Below, in pieces: positions 1 to 8,621 of a stretch of 64,000 nt of DNA; the stretch's first letter is position 1; each line of letters opens with the position of its first letter. Location: assembly GCA_028287185.1 (NCBI GenBank), contig JAQBQD010000083.1, forward strand, positions 30,203 to 94,202, written 5' to 3'. The translations under genes were made by a program, and so were the position numbers. Origin of the DNA: Gemmatimonadota bacterium. Lineage in GTDB: Bacteria > Gemmatimonadota > Gemmatimonadetes > Longimicrobiales > Longimicrobiaceae. The notes beneath the pieces were generated by a model. It had not been told where the DNA came from. It did not search any database and saw only the letters and a list, made by a program, of their open reading frames with translations.

Positions 1-1
1 G

Positions 2-274
2 ACGCCGGCCGAGATCCGCATGCTGGGCCGCCTGGGCGCGGACGCCGTGGGCATGTCCACCGTGCCCGAGGTGCTGGTCGCGCGCGCCATGGGCATGCGC
101 TGCATCGGGTTCAGCGCCATCACCAACCTGGCGGCCGGGCTTGGGGGCAGCACCCTGTCGCACGCCGAGGTGATGGAGGTGGGCGCCTCCGTCCGCGACC
201 GCCTGGTGGCCCTGGTGCGTGGCATCCTTCCCCGCGTCGCCGGCCTGAACCTGGCCTCCGAAGCCGCGTCCTGA
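2..274 (+). CDS. punA: Purine-nucleoside phosphorylase, C-terminal part
   Basis: The 5' end lies outside the window, so only about 90 residues are visible, in the frame starting at base 2. The enzyme phosphorolyses purine nucleosides to free base and ribose-1-phosphate in cytosolic purine salvage. The visible part carries the family stretches [33 protein letters not shown] and ITNLAAG, then the helix SHAEVMEVG, matching trimeric (PNPase II/MTAP superfamily) enzymes. The next gene begins about 260 bp downstream, so it probably closes its own transcription unit. Confidence 0.85.
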   Translation, partial: TPAEIRMLGRLGADAVGMSTVPEVLVARAMGMRCIGFSAITNLAAGLGGSTLSHAEVMEVGASVRDRLVALVRGILPRVAGLNLASEAAS

Positions 275-371
275 CCCGGTGCCGGCGGCGCGCTCTCGAT
301 CGAGGGCGCCGCCGCACGGCCGGTTCGCAGGATGAACGGTGCCCGCGGAGGGTCGGTCGATCGGTCCCCAC

Positions 372-398
372 GGTCGATTCGGTCGATTCGGTCGATTA
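372..398. repeat. Short tandem repeat upstream of the cyclase gene
   Basis: The 9-base unit gtcgattcg occurs about three times head to tail between the phosphorylase and cyclase genes. The stretch could also be read as an N-terminal extension of the cyclase, but the tandem Arg-Ser-Ile it would encode looks non-coding. I see no operator symmetry. Confidence 0.5.
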
Positions 399-532
399 TG
401 GGCCGTGCTTCTCTCGTATCGACGGAGGCTGACGGTCGGGCATCGATCAACCAGGCTCCTGCGACGCCAGGCCGGACGATCCCCGCGTCCGCCGATCTAC
501 CGAAAGCATCCCCCAATCTCCCGACCGTCGAG

Positions 533-3319
533 ATGCCCGAGCCCGCCGCCACCACCGCCCGCGCGCGACGCCTGCGCCGATGGCTGCTGCACGGGGTGCT
601 GGGCGGCACCGTGGCAGCCGGCGGGGCGCTGGCGCTGCGCGACACGCCGGGCATGCGCGAGGCCGAGCTGCAGAGCTACGACCTTCGCATGCGCAACAGC
701 GCGCCCGCGGCGGCGAACCGGGACATCGTGATCGTGGCGATCGACGACCGCAGCATGGAGGCGCTGGGGCCGCGCCTGGGCCAGTGGCCGTGGCCGCGCT
801 TCGCGTATGCGCGGGCGCTGGACTTTCTCCGCAGCGCCCGCGTTAAGCAGGTGGTCTTCGACCTGGCCTTCGCCGAGCCCGACCTGGTCCGCCAGGGCAG
901 CGACGCCGAGCTCGCCGACGCCATCGCACAGGCGGGCAACGTGGTGCTGCCCATCGCGCTGCACGCCGGGGACGCGGACCGCGAGCGGCGCGCGCGCGAG
1001 GCGGAGGGCGACACGTCCACGGCCTATCTGCCGCGCTTCGCCGTCCCGTCCGCGCCGGGTTCGCTCGCCCTGCCGGAGCTGGCGCGGGTGACGGCCGTCC
1101 CGCTTCCCGCGTTCGGCGGGCCGGCGCTGGCGCTGGGGTCGATGAACCTGTTCTCCGACCCGGAGGACGGCGCCACGCGGCGCGCGGACCTGCTGTATCG
1201 CCACGACGGCCGCCTGTATCCCGCGCTGGCGGTTGCCGCCGCCCGCATCGCCAATCCCGCGCGCTTCGGCGGTGCGGTGAAGGTCGAGCGCGACCGGCTG
1301 ACCATCGGCAGCGTGGCGGTGCCGCTGACGGACGGGCGGATGCTGATCCGCTGGCGTGGGCCGTTCCTGGAGGGGAAGCGGGAGACGTATCGCGTGATCC
1401 CGTTCTCGCTGGTCACCAACAGCTACGAGCAGGTGGCGCGCGGCGACGCACCGGACGTCGATCCCGCCTCGCTCGCGGGCAAGACGGTGTTCGTCGCCAC
1501 CACCGCGGCGGGGCTGCTGGACCTGCGCGTGACCCCGTTCGGACAGGCGCCGGGGGTGCTGATGCACGCCGCGATGCTGGACGACCTGCTCCAGTACGGC
1601 TGGATCGTACGGGCGCCGCGCGCTGCGAACGTGGCGTTCGTGGTGGCGGTGGCGCTGCTGGCGGGCGCGGCCGTGACGCTGCTCGGCTCGGCGCTGGCGG
1701 AGGCCCTCGCTGCGGCGGCCGTGCTGCTGGCCTCGCTGGCGGCGGCGCACCTGGCGTTCCGGGCGGGCATCTGGCTGGACCTGGTCGCCCCGCTCACGGG
1801 CGGTGCGCTGGCCGCCGTGGGCGGGATGGTGGCGAACTACATGACCGAGGGACGCGACAAGCGCCGCGTTCGCGAGATGTTCAGCCGCTACGTCTCGCCC
1901 GAGTACGTGCGCCAGCTCGCGGACGAGCACCGCGGCCTTCGGCTCGGGGGGCAGCGCATCCCGCTCACGTTACTGTTCAGCGACATCCGCGGCTTCACCA
2001 CCATCAGCGAGACGTACCCGCCCGAGGTGGTGGTGGAGGTGCTGAACGAGTACCTGGCGCGCATGTCCGAGGTGGTCTTCCGCCATGGCGGCACGCTGGA
2101 CAAGTTCATCGGCGACGCGGTCATGGCGTTCTGGGGCGCGCCGCTGCCGGTGGCCGACCACGCCCGCCGCGCGGCCGAGACGGCGCTGGACATGGTGGAC
2201 GAGCTGGAGCGCCTGAACGCACGCTGGGAGGCCGAGGGGCGCCCCATCCGCATCGACATCGGCATCGGCATCAACACGGGCGAGGCCATCGTGGGCAACA
2301 TCGGCTCGCTGGGGCACAAGCTGGACTACACGGCCATCGGCGACACGGTGAACCTGGCCAGCCGCCTGGAAGGGCTCAACAAGCAGTATGGCACGCGCGT
2401 GATCGTGAGCGAGGCCACGCGCCAGGCGCTGGGGAACGCGTACGAGTCGCGCCCCCTGGACGAGGTACGGGTGAAAGGAAAGGAGCAAGCGGTGCAGATC
2501 CACGAGCTCACGGGCCGGCGCGCGGCGGCGCCTCCCCGCGCGGTGCCCGCCGCCGCCCTCGCCGCGCTGGCCGGCCTGCTGCTGGCGGCCGCGCCCCTGC
2601 ACGCCCAGAAGGCACGGTGGACCGACCAGGTCTATCAGCCGGGCCGCTGGCAGGCGGGGCGCCTGGCGCCGCTCACCACCTCCAACGCCGCCACCGACAC
2701 CCTGGCCCTGGTGGCGCAGGTGGAGACGTACTCGCAGCCGCCTCGCTGGCGCGCCGAGATCCGCAAGGTGGAGGGGGGCCGCGTGGGCGAGCCGCTGGTG
2801 TTGCTGGCCGACGGGGCGAACGTGAGCGTGCTGACCGGCGTCTCCGCCACCGCGCTCCGCGACCACCGCGCGGCGGCGGACCCCATCGCGCAGGCGGTGG
2901 CCGCCCGCTTCGACGTGCGCGGCCAGCCGAAGGACCGCGGCCCGGCGCGCCTGGTGGACCGCGCGGCCGACCGCCACGTCCTTCGCGTCACGCTTCGCCG
3001 GCCGGCGACGAGCACCGCGTTCCCGGACGCGCTTCTGGCGAGCAGCCGAACCCGGCGGACCTTCGGCAACCTGATGACGGCCACGGCACAGCAGCTGGGG
3101 TCCAACCGCTCGCAGGAGGTGGTGGCTACCGCCGGCTCGCGCGCGCTCAGCACGGAAAGCAAGGTCAGCACGCCCGAAGGCCAGCTCACCATCCGGAACG
3201 ACACGATGGCGGTGATCGCCATGGAGCACCGCCCGGTGGACGTTCTGGCGCTGGACGACTTCATCCGCGCCGGCAGGCTCGGGACGGCGATGCCCGTGAA
3301 GGAGGAGCAGATCCCATGA
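533..3319 (+). CDS. CHASE2-domain class III adenylate/guanylate cyclase with fused C-terminal extracytoplasmic domain
   Basis: About 928 residues from the ATG at 533; the frame is open upstream to 332. An N-terminal membrane anchor is followed by a CHASE2 sensor (about 45-355), three membrane helices (about 365-438) and a class III cyclase domain (about 475-656). The two metal aspartates lie in FSDIRGF and GDAVMAFWG, and LDYTAIGDTVN carries the Asp typical of ATP-using enzymes. Unusually, the reading frame continues through a signal-like hydrophobic segment (about 674-692, ending LHAQ) into a further 235 residues that look secreted and match no domain I recognise. The stop overlaps the start of the next gene (ATGA). 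Either this is a genuine fusion or a frameshift has merged two genes. Confidence 0.85.
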   Translation: MPEPAATTARARRLRRWLLHGVLGGTVAAGGALALRDTPGMREAELQSYDLRMRNSAPAAANRDIVIVAIDDRSMEALGPRLGQWPWPRFAYARALDFLRSARVKQVVFDLAFAEPDLVRQGSDAELADAIAQAGNVVLPIALHAGDADRERRAREAEGDTSTAYLPRFAVPSAPGSLALPELARVTAVPLPAFGGPALALGSMNLFSDPEDGATRRADLLYRHDGRLYPALAVAAARIANPARFGGAVKVERDRLTIGSVAVPLTDGRMLIRWRGPFLEGKRETYRVIPFSLVTNSYEQVARGDAPDVDPASLAGKTVFVATTAAGLLDLRVTPFGQAPGVLMHAAMLDDLLQYGWIVRAPRAANVAFVVAVALLAGAAVTLLGSALAEALAAAAVLLASLAAAHLAFRAGIWLDLVAPLTGGALAAVGGMVANYMTEGRDKRRVREMFSRYVSPEYVRQLADEHRGLRLGGQRIPLTLLFSDIRGFTTISETYPPEVVVEVLNEYLARMSEVVFRHGGTLDKFIGDAVMAFWGAPLPVADHARRAAETALDMVDELERLNARWEAEGRPIRIDIGIGINTGEAIVGNIGSLGHKLDYTAIGDTVNLASRLEGLNKQYGTRVIVSEATRQALGNAYESRPLDEVRVKGKEQAVQIHELTGRRAAAPPRAVPAAALAALAGLLLAAAPLHAQKARWTDQVYQPGRWQAGRLAPLTTSNAATDTLALVAQVETYSQPPRWRAEIRKVEGGRVGEPLVLLADGANVSVLTGVSATALRDHRAAADPIAQAVAARFDVRGQPKDRGPARLVDRAADRHVLRVTLRRPATSTAFPDALLASSRTRRTFGNLMTATAQQLGSNRSQEVVATAGSRALSTESKVSTPEGQLTIRNDTMAVIAMEHRPVDVLALDDFIRAGRLGTAMPVKEEQIP

Positions 3320-4170
3320 GAACCCGCATCGCGGCCGGCTTCGTCGCACTGGCAGCCCTGCTCTCCGCGTCCACGGCCGGCGCGCAGCTCCGCGACCGGC
3401 TGGCGCGCGCCGCGGGGGCGGCGGTCGTCTCCCGGGCGCCCATCGGGCCTGCGAAGGAGATCGAGATCGGCCGGAACATCGCATCGACGCTGGCCGGACG
3501 ATACCACGTGGTGCACGACACGGCGCTGGTGGGCTACGTGAACCTGGTGGGCCAGGTGGTGGCGCGCATGTCGCCGCGGGCCAACGAGATCACCTTCCGC
3601 TTCGACGTGCTGGACTCGGACGACGTGAACGCCTTCGCGGCGCCCGGGGGCTACGTGTTCGTCACCCGCGGCGCCCTGGCCATGATGCAGAGCGAGGCCG
3701 AGCTGGCGGGCGTGCTGGCCCACGAGATCGGCCACGTGGACGCGAAGCACGTGCTGGAGAAGATCCAGCGCGCCGACATGCTGAAGAGCGTGCGCCAGGA
3801 GGCCGACCTGACCGGCCCGCTGCTGGACCAGGTGGCCGACCTGGGCGCGGGCGCCATCTTCACCGGCTTCGACCGCCGCGAGGAAATGGAGGCCGACTCC
3901 CTCGGCCAGGTGTACGCCGCGGCCGCCGGCTACCGGTCGAACGGCCTCGCCACCTTCCTCACGCGCCTGCACGAGGGGGAGCAGGGGCGCGGCGCCGCCT
4001 CCGGCCTGCGCGCACGGCTGGCGCGCACGCACCCGGACCTGGACGTCCGGCTGACGGCCCTGCAGCGCCAGGCCGCCGCCGCCCAGCTGGACCCCGCCGC
4101 CGGCGAGGCGCTGGCGGACCGCTTCCACGCCCGCATGCGCGTCGCTCCACGGGCGGCGGCGCGGCACTGA
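3316..4170 (+). CDS. Secreted M48-family metalloprotease
   Basis: A 284-residue protein with a signal peptide (about 1-23, ending STAGAQ). It has the zinc motif HEIGH at about 136-140 and the third ligand in EMEADS near 190, as in BepA/LoiP-like periplasmic M48 peptidases that act on misfolded envelope proteins. Its ATG overlaps the cyclase stop in ATGA, with ggaggag just upstream, so the two are translationally coupled. No C-terminal TPR region is present. Two more M48 proteins lie at 6.0-7.7 kb on the opposite strand. Confidence 0.9.
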   Translation: MRTRIAAGFVALAALLSASTAGAQLRDRLARAAGAAVVSRAPIGPAKEIEIGRNIASTLAGRYHVVHDTALVGYVNLVGQVVARMSPRANEITFRFDVLDSDDVNAFAAPGGYVFVTRGALAMMQSEAELAGVLAHEIGHVDAKHVLEKIQRADMLKSVRQEADLTGPLLDQVADLGAGAIFTGFDRREEMEADSLGQVYAAAAGYRSNGLATFLTRLHEGEQGRGAASGLRARLARTHPDLDVRLTALQRQAAAAQLDPAAGEALADRFHARMRVAPRAAARH

Positions 4171-4192
4171 TCTTCGCGGCTTCCGCGGAAAC

Positions 4193-4230
4193 GAGAAGCC
4201 CTGCCGGATGCGAGCCCGGCAGGGCTTCTC
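4193..4230. terminator. Bidirectional terminator between convergent genes
   Basis: A near-perfect inverted repeat, gagaagccctgccgg paired with ccggcagggcttctc, around an 8-base loop. It sits between the M48 gene (+) and the DUF2442 gene (-), suiting termination of both. Confidence 0.8.
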
Positions 4231-4259
4231 GATGTTGGCGGTGGGGCCTGCACGACGAG

Positions 4260-4814
4260 CTACGACTCGCCGTCCGTGTCCTCTGCCGGATCCTGCGTCT
4301 CGGGGCCGTAGGGATGCGACGGACGCTCGCGCACCATCCACCCCTGCCGGCGCTGCGGCGCCAGTGTCTCGCCGCGCGGCGGGGCGGATTTGCGGGGGCG
4401 GCCGCCCTTCTGCCCGTTGACGCGGGCGGCCCGTGCCTTGGCGTCGCTGGTGGCCCGGCCGGCCCGGCGCACCGCCTCCAGCTGCCACCACGCCGCCAGC
4501 CCGGTGAGGTCCGCCAGCAGGCCCGCCACGTGGATGTGCACGTCCAGCGGCGGGCACGTCACCGCGTCGCCGAACGGCGTGAGGCCAAGCTCGGCCAGCT
4601 CCGCGGGCCCCGCGCCGCCCAGCTCGGCCAGCATGGCGGGCGCGAACGCCAGCGTCAGGCCGCTGGTCAGCGCCAGCTCCACCACGCCCTCGTCGGCGCG
4701 GTAGCGGACGGCGGATGCGCGCGGCTCCACGCGGTCGGACTCCGCGGCGCGCGCGCGGGCGGCCTCGATCTGCTCCAGCAGCGCCGCCGCTTCCAGCCCG
4801 GTGGGATCAGCCAT
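4260..4814 (-). CDS. DUF2442-domain protein
   Basis: 184 residues. The central part (about 30-110, LALTSGLTLAFAPAMLAEL onward) fits DUF2442, a small beta domain often encoded beside DUF4160. The C-terminal third is basic and disordered (KARAARVNGQKGGRPRKSAP), reminiscent of a nucleic-acid-binding tail. Its start overlaps the end of the DUF4160 gene by 8 nt, so they are coupled. DUF4160/DUF2442 pairs have been suggested as toxin-antitoxin-like; that role is not demonstrated here. Confidence 0.7.
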   Translation of the reverse strand: MADPTGLEAAALLEQIEAARARAAESDRVEPRASAVRYRADEGVVELALTSGLTLAFAPAMLAELGGAGPAELAELGLTPFGDAVTCPPLDVHIHVAGLLADLTGLAAWWQLEAVRRAGRATSDAKARAARVNGQKGGRPRKSAPPRGETLAPQRRQGWMVRERPSHPYGPETQDPAEDTDGES

Positions 4815-5049
4815 GGATCGTGCTCCATTCTTGGAGGAATCGTTCGTTGTGCTCGTGCACCACCCGGAGCGCCCGGACCGCGCCCTTCGTGCTCATCCCC
4901 CGCACCTCGCGGAACGTGGGCGCGCCGCCGTCCAGCGCCAGGTTGACGATGGCCTGCCCATCGGCGTCGAACACGTGCACGTGCGGCGGGCGATGGTCAC
5001 GGAAGTACAGCATCACCGTGAAGCCGTTGATCCGGAATAGCTCGGGCAT
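4807..5049 (-). CDS. DUF4160-domain protein
   Basis: 80 residues from the ATG at 5049, the start usual for the family (MPELFRINGFTVMLYF). The frame could extend to a TTG at 5082. The family signature RDHRPPHVHVFDADG is present, followed by the short C-terminal helix. It is the first gene of a two-gene operon with the DUF2442 protein. The biochemical function of the family is unknown. Confidence 0.75.
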   Translation of the reverse strand: MPELFRINGFTVMLYFRDHRPPHVHVFDADGQAIVNLALDGGAPTFREVRGMSTKGAVRALRVVHEHNERFLQEWSTIHG

Positions 5050-5212
5050 GAGGAATGTAAACCGTTCGCGATGGGTTTTCAAGGGGTGGGCTCCCGAAGG
5101 TGTAAGAGACGGGGCGCATATGCCCGCGAGAGCCCGTTAGGAGCTGTAGCATAGCAGCTGGAATTGAAAGTGGACAGAGGGAGCGGGCGAGCAGGTGCGG
5201 AACGAGGGGAGC

Positions 5213-6019
5213 TCAGGCCGTTGGACGCGCCGCGACCAGGTGGTTGAGGGGGCCATGCCCGGCGCCGTACCCCGGCGCGGCGGCGATGGCGCGCTGCACG
5301 TAGTCCAGCGCGTCGGCGACGGCTTCGCGCAGCGGCCGGCCGTGCGCGAGGCCGGCGGCGATCGCGGCGGAAAGGGTGCAGCCGGTGCCGTGGGTGCTGC
5401 GGGTGGCCAGCTTCGGGCGGCGCCACTCGTGCCACTCGCGGCCGTCGTACAGCACGTCCACCAGCTCGTCCGACGCGAGATGGCCGCCCTTGAGGAGCAC
5501 GGCGGCCGCCCCACCGGAGACGAGCGTCTCCGCGGCGCGGCGCATGGCGTCCTCGCCCGTCACGGGGAAGCCGGCGAGGATGGCGGCTTCGTCCAGGTTG
5601 GGCGTGACGAGGGCGGCCAGCGGCAGCAGCTCGTCGCGCAGGGCGCGCTCGGCGCCGGCGTCCAGCAGGCGGTGGCCGCTGGTGGAGACCATCACCGGGT
5701 CCACGACCAGCGCGCGGAGTCCGCGGGCGCGCACCTCGTCCGCGACGAGGCGGACGATGGGCGCGGTGGCGAGCATCCCCGTCTTGAGCGCGCGCGGGCG
5801 AAGGTCGGCGAGCACGGCGTGGAGCTGCGCGCGGACGACGTCGGCCGGGATCGGGTGGACGGCGGTGACGGCGAGGGTGTTCTGCGCCGTGACGGCGGTG
5901 AGCACCGAGGTGCCGAACGCGCCGAAGGCGTGGAAGGTCTTGAGGTCGGCCTGGATGCCCGCCCCTCCCCCCGAGTCGGATCCGGCGATGGTCAGCGCGA
6001 TGGGGGGGCGTTCGGTCAT
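5213..6019 (-). CDS. thiD: Hydroxymethylpyrimidine/phosphomethylpyrimidine kinase
   Basis: 268 residues. It phosphorylates HMP and then HMP-P in cytosolic thiamine pyrimidine biosynthesis and belongs to the ribokinase fold. Visible features are ALTIAGSDSGGGAGIQADLK at the N-terminus, VVDPVMVSTSG in the middle, and the anion-hole/catalytic motif STHGTGCTLSAAIA near the C-terminus. Its ATG overlaps the stop of the upstream M48 gene (ATGA). No other thiamine genes and no TPP riboswitch are visible nearby. Confidence 0.92.
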   Translation of the reverse strand: MTERPPIALTIAGSDSGGGAGIQADLKTFHAFGAFGTSVLTAVTAQNTLAVTAVHPIPADVVRAQLHAVLADLRPRALKTGMLATAPIVRLVADEVRARGLRALVVDPVMVSTSGHRLLDAGAERALRDELLPLAALVTPNLDEAAILAGFPVTGEDAMRRAAETLVSGGAAAVLLKGGHLASDELVDVLYDGREWHEWRRPKLATRSTHGTGCTLSAAIAAGLAHGRPLREAVADALDYVQRAIAAAPGYGAGHGPLNHLVAARPTA

Positions 6020-6888
6020 TGGGGCACGGGCAGCGGCACGGGAATGGGGGGCGGCGGGAGCGACTCCATCCGCTTGAGGAACGCGGGGAAAGATGCGTTG
6101 TCCAGCGCCAGGCTGCGAGGCCCAAGCGGCAGGTCGGCGCGGATCTCGCGCTCGGCGTTCACCACGCGGCTCTCCGTGGTGGGATGCGTGGAGAACCATG
6201 CGACCTGGTTGCCGGGCTCCGGGTGCTCCCGCTCCTCGCGCATGAGCCGGCGCAGGAGCTGCACCATTCCGCTGGGGTCCACGCCGGTGCGGATCAGGTA
6301 CTTCACCGCCAGCCGGTCCGCCTCGGCCTCGTCGGCGCGCGAGTTGGAGGCCGACCACAGGGCGCCGCCGAGGTTCAGCGCGTCCTGGTTCAGGATCTCG
6401 GGCTCGCGGCCCAGGATCATCTCGTACAGCACGCCGACGAGCGAGCTGGTGCGGAGCTGGCGCTGCAGGTTGCGCGCGCCGTGCCGCGCCGCCACGTGCC
6501 CGATCTCGTGGGCCAGCACGGACGAGAGCTCCGCCACGTTGCGGGTGCGCTCGATGAGGCCGCGGTTGATGTAGATGTGGCCGCCCGGCAGCGCGAAGGC
6601 GTTCACCTGGTCGGTGTCCACGATATAGAATCGGTACTTCACGTCCGGCCGGTCGCTGTGCCGGGCGATCATGCCGCCCAGATTGCTCACGTACAGCGCC
6701 AGCGGGGCGTCGTGCACCATGGGGACCTGCGCGTCGATCTGCGCGGCCACCCGGTCGCCGAGCTGCTGCTCCTGGCGGTCGCTCACGCAGCCGGCCAGGC
6801 CCAGGGCGACCACGCCGAGGGCGAGCCCCCGCGCCGCGCGGAGGCCCGCCCTCGTTCCGGAAGGCGACGTACGCCGCCCGAAGGTCAC
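6016..6888 (-). CDS. M48-family metalloprotease lipoprotein
   Basis: About 290 residues. I chose the GTG at 6888, which overlaps the stop of the preceding M48 gene (GTGA). The N-terminus has a lipobox (ALGLAGC, Cys at about 34). The zinc motif HEIGH begins at about 127, and the third ligand lies in EAEADRLA. It is a BepA/YcaL-like envelope protease. It is clearly a paralogue of the gene immediately upstream, so this is a tandem duplication co-transcribed with thiD. Confidence 0.88.
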   Translation of the reverse strand: MTFGRRTSPSGTRAGLRAARGLALGVVALGLAGCVSDRQEQQLGDRVAAQIDAQVPMVHDAPLALYVSNLGGMIARHSDRPDVKYRFYIVDTDQVNAFALPGGHIYINRGLIERTRNVAELSSVLAHEIGHVAARHGARNLQRQLRTSSLVGVLYEMILGREPEILNQDALNLGGALWSASNSRADEAEADRLAVKYLIRTGVDPSGMVQLLRRLMREEREHPEPGNQVAWFSTHPTTESRVVNAEREIRADLPLGPRSLALDNASFPAFLKRMESLPPPPIPVPLPVPQ

Positions 6889-7739
6889 TTGCGGTCCGAC
6901 GGGTACGGCGTCAGGGTCCGCAGCCGCGACCGGAAGCTCTGGAACGGGCGCGTGTCCGTGGTCAGGTTGGTGGCCCGCGCGGCGGGCGTGGCGTTGATCT
7001 CGGCCTGCACGTTGGTGATGCGCTCCTGCGCGCCGGGGTGCGTGGCGAAGAACTGGCTCAGGCGGCCGGGGCTGTTCTGCTCCTCGGTGACCAGCTTCTG
7101 GAACATGGTGACCATGCCGCGCGGGTTGTACCCGGCGCGCGTCTCGAAGATCACGCCGTCGTGGTCGGCCTGCCGCTCGTCCGCGCGGCTGAACCCGGCG
7201 AAGATGGCGCTGCCGCCCACCTGCACCGCCACCTGCGCGCCCTGCTGCACCACCGGCGAGGCGCGGCCCAGCAGCACGGTCCCCAGCACGCCCAGGAGGT
7301 TGTTGGCGTTCTGCGCCTTGGCCATCTGGTTGATGGAGTGCCGATCCACCACGTGCGCGATCTCGTGGCCGAGCACGCCCGCCAGCTCCGAGGCGTTGCT
7401 GGCGCGCTCGATCAGGCCCCGATTGACGTAGACGTAGCCGCCGGGGATGGAGAAGGCGTTGACAACGTCGGAGTTGACGATGTAGAACGTGTACGGGATG
7501 CCACGCGGGTCGGCCACGCGGGCGATGCGCTTGCCCAGCTCGTTGATGTAGTCGTTGCTGGCCGCGTCGCGAACCAGCGGGAGCTGCGCGTTGATCTGGC
7601 GCGAGTAGTCGGCGCCCACCTGCTGCTCCTGCTGCACCGTCACGGACGAAGCGGACGCGCATCCCCCGAGGGCGGCCGTGCCGGCCAGCGCCACGACGGC
7701 CACGGAACGCGCCGCGAACGTGGTAAGTCCAATCCTCAT
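6885..7739 (-). CDS. M48-family metalloprotease lipoprotein
   Basis: 284 residues from the ATG at 7739, which has ggag seven bases upstream. Lipobox LGGC is near residue 27. The zinc motif HEIAH is at about 125-129 and the third ligand lies in DERQADHDG. It is the first gene of the operon M48-M48-thiD, linked throughout by 4-nt overlaps, and it is divergent from the methyltransferase gene that starts 64 bp away. Confidence 0.9.
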   Translation of the reverse strand: MRIGLTTFAARSVAVVALAGTAALGGCASASSVTVQQEQQVGADYSRQINAQLPLVRDAASNDYINELGKRIARVADPRGIPYTFYIVNSDVVNAFSIPGGYVYVNRGLIERASNASELAGVLGHEIAHVVDRHSINQMAKAQNANNLLGVLGTVLLGRASPVVQQGAQVAVQVGGSAIFAGFSRADERQADHDGVIFETRAGYNPRGMVTMFQKLVTEEQNSPGRLSQFFATHPGAQERITNVQAEINATPAARATNLTTDTRPFQSFRSRLRTLTPYPSDRK

Positions 7740-7802
7740 AGCAGTCTCCAGGGTTCGGTTGGTCCTGCGCCGGACCGGGCAATTCCTGGACCAACGGACC
7801 GG

Positions 7803-8615
7803 ATGCTTTCTCGCCGCGAAGCGAAGCAGTTCCACGCCCTGCGGCTGCGCAAGGCCCGCGAGGCGCAGGGCCTTTTCCTGGCCGAGGGAATCCGCACCGT
7901 GGAGGACCTTCTCGCGTCCCGCCTGCGCGTGCGCCTGGCTGCCTCTTCGTCCTCATTGGAGGACACAGAACGCGGTGTCCGTCTCTTGCAAGCGATTGCT
8001 GCGAAAGGAGTTGAGGTACGCGATGTGACGGACGCGGAGCTCGGCGCCCTCGCCGGCACCGACACGCCGCAGGGCATCGTGGTGATGGCCGAGTCGCCGT
8101 CCGCCACGCTGGACGACCTGCATCCGCCGGGCATCCCCGTGGACTCTCCTCGTCCCTCCGGGTCCCCCGCGTCCGGCGAGGCGCCGTCCGCCATCGTGGT
8201 GCTGGACGCGGTGCAGGATCCCGGCAACCTGGGGACGCTGCTGCGCACGGCGGAGGCCCTCGGGGCGGCCGGCGCGGTGCTGCTGCCGGGGACGGTGGAC
8301 GCGTGGAACCCCAAGGCCGTGCGGGCCGCGATGGGCGCGTCGTTCCGGCTGCCGGTGGTGGAGGTGGGGTGGGACGCGCTGGAGCCGTGGCTGCGGGCCC
8401 GCGGCTTCGCCGTGCTGGCGGCGGCGGGCGAGGGCGCGCTCCTGGGCGAGCGGCCCGTGCGCGCGGCACTGGTGCTGGGCAACGAGGGTGCGGGAGTGGG
8501 TGATGAGACCCGCCGCCGCGCCGACCGGCTGGTGGGCATCCCGCTGCGGGGGCGCGCCGAGTCGCTGAACGTGGCCGCCGCGGGGGCCATCCTTCTCCAC
8601 GAACTGCTCCGCTGA
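7803..8615 (+). CDS. SpoU/TrmH-family RNA 2'-O-methyltransferase
   Basis: 270 residues. An N-terminal substrate-binding domain (about 1-100) precedes the SPOUT knot methyltransferase domain. The three SpoU motifs are visible: VVLDAVQDPGNLGTLLRTAE, ALVLGNEGAG and IPLRGRAESLNVAAAGAI. It transfers a methyl group from SAM to a ribose 2'-OH in rRNA or tRNA; the target base cannot be told from sequence alone. It is followed 6 bp later by the prepilin peptidase. Confidence 0.9.
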   Translation: MLSRREAKQFHALRLRKAREAQGLFLAEGIRTVEDLLASRLRVRLAASSSSLEDTERGVRLLQAIAAKGVEVRDVTDAELGALAGTDTPQGIVVMAESPSATLDDLHPPGIPVDSPRPSGSPASGEAPSAIVVLDAVQDPGNLGTLLRTAEALGAAGAVLLPGTVDAWNPKAVRAAMGASFRLPVVEVGWDALEPWLRARGFAVLAAAGEGALLGERPVRAALVLGNEGAGVGDETRRRADRLVGIPLRGRAESLNVAAAGAILLHELLR

Positions 8616-8621
8616 AAGGCC

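Noticed and set aside
332..532. N-terminal extension of the cyclase from the ATG at 332
   Set aside because: It would encode tandem Arg-Ser-Ile repeats and disordered sequence; the ATG at 533 directly precedes the membrane anchor.
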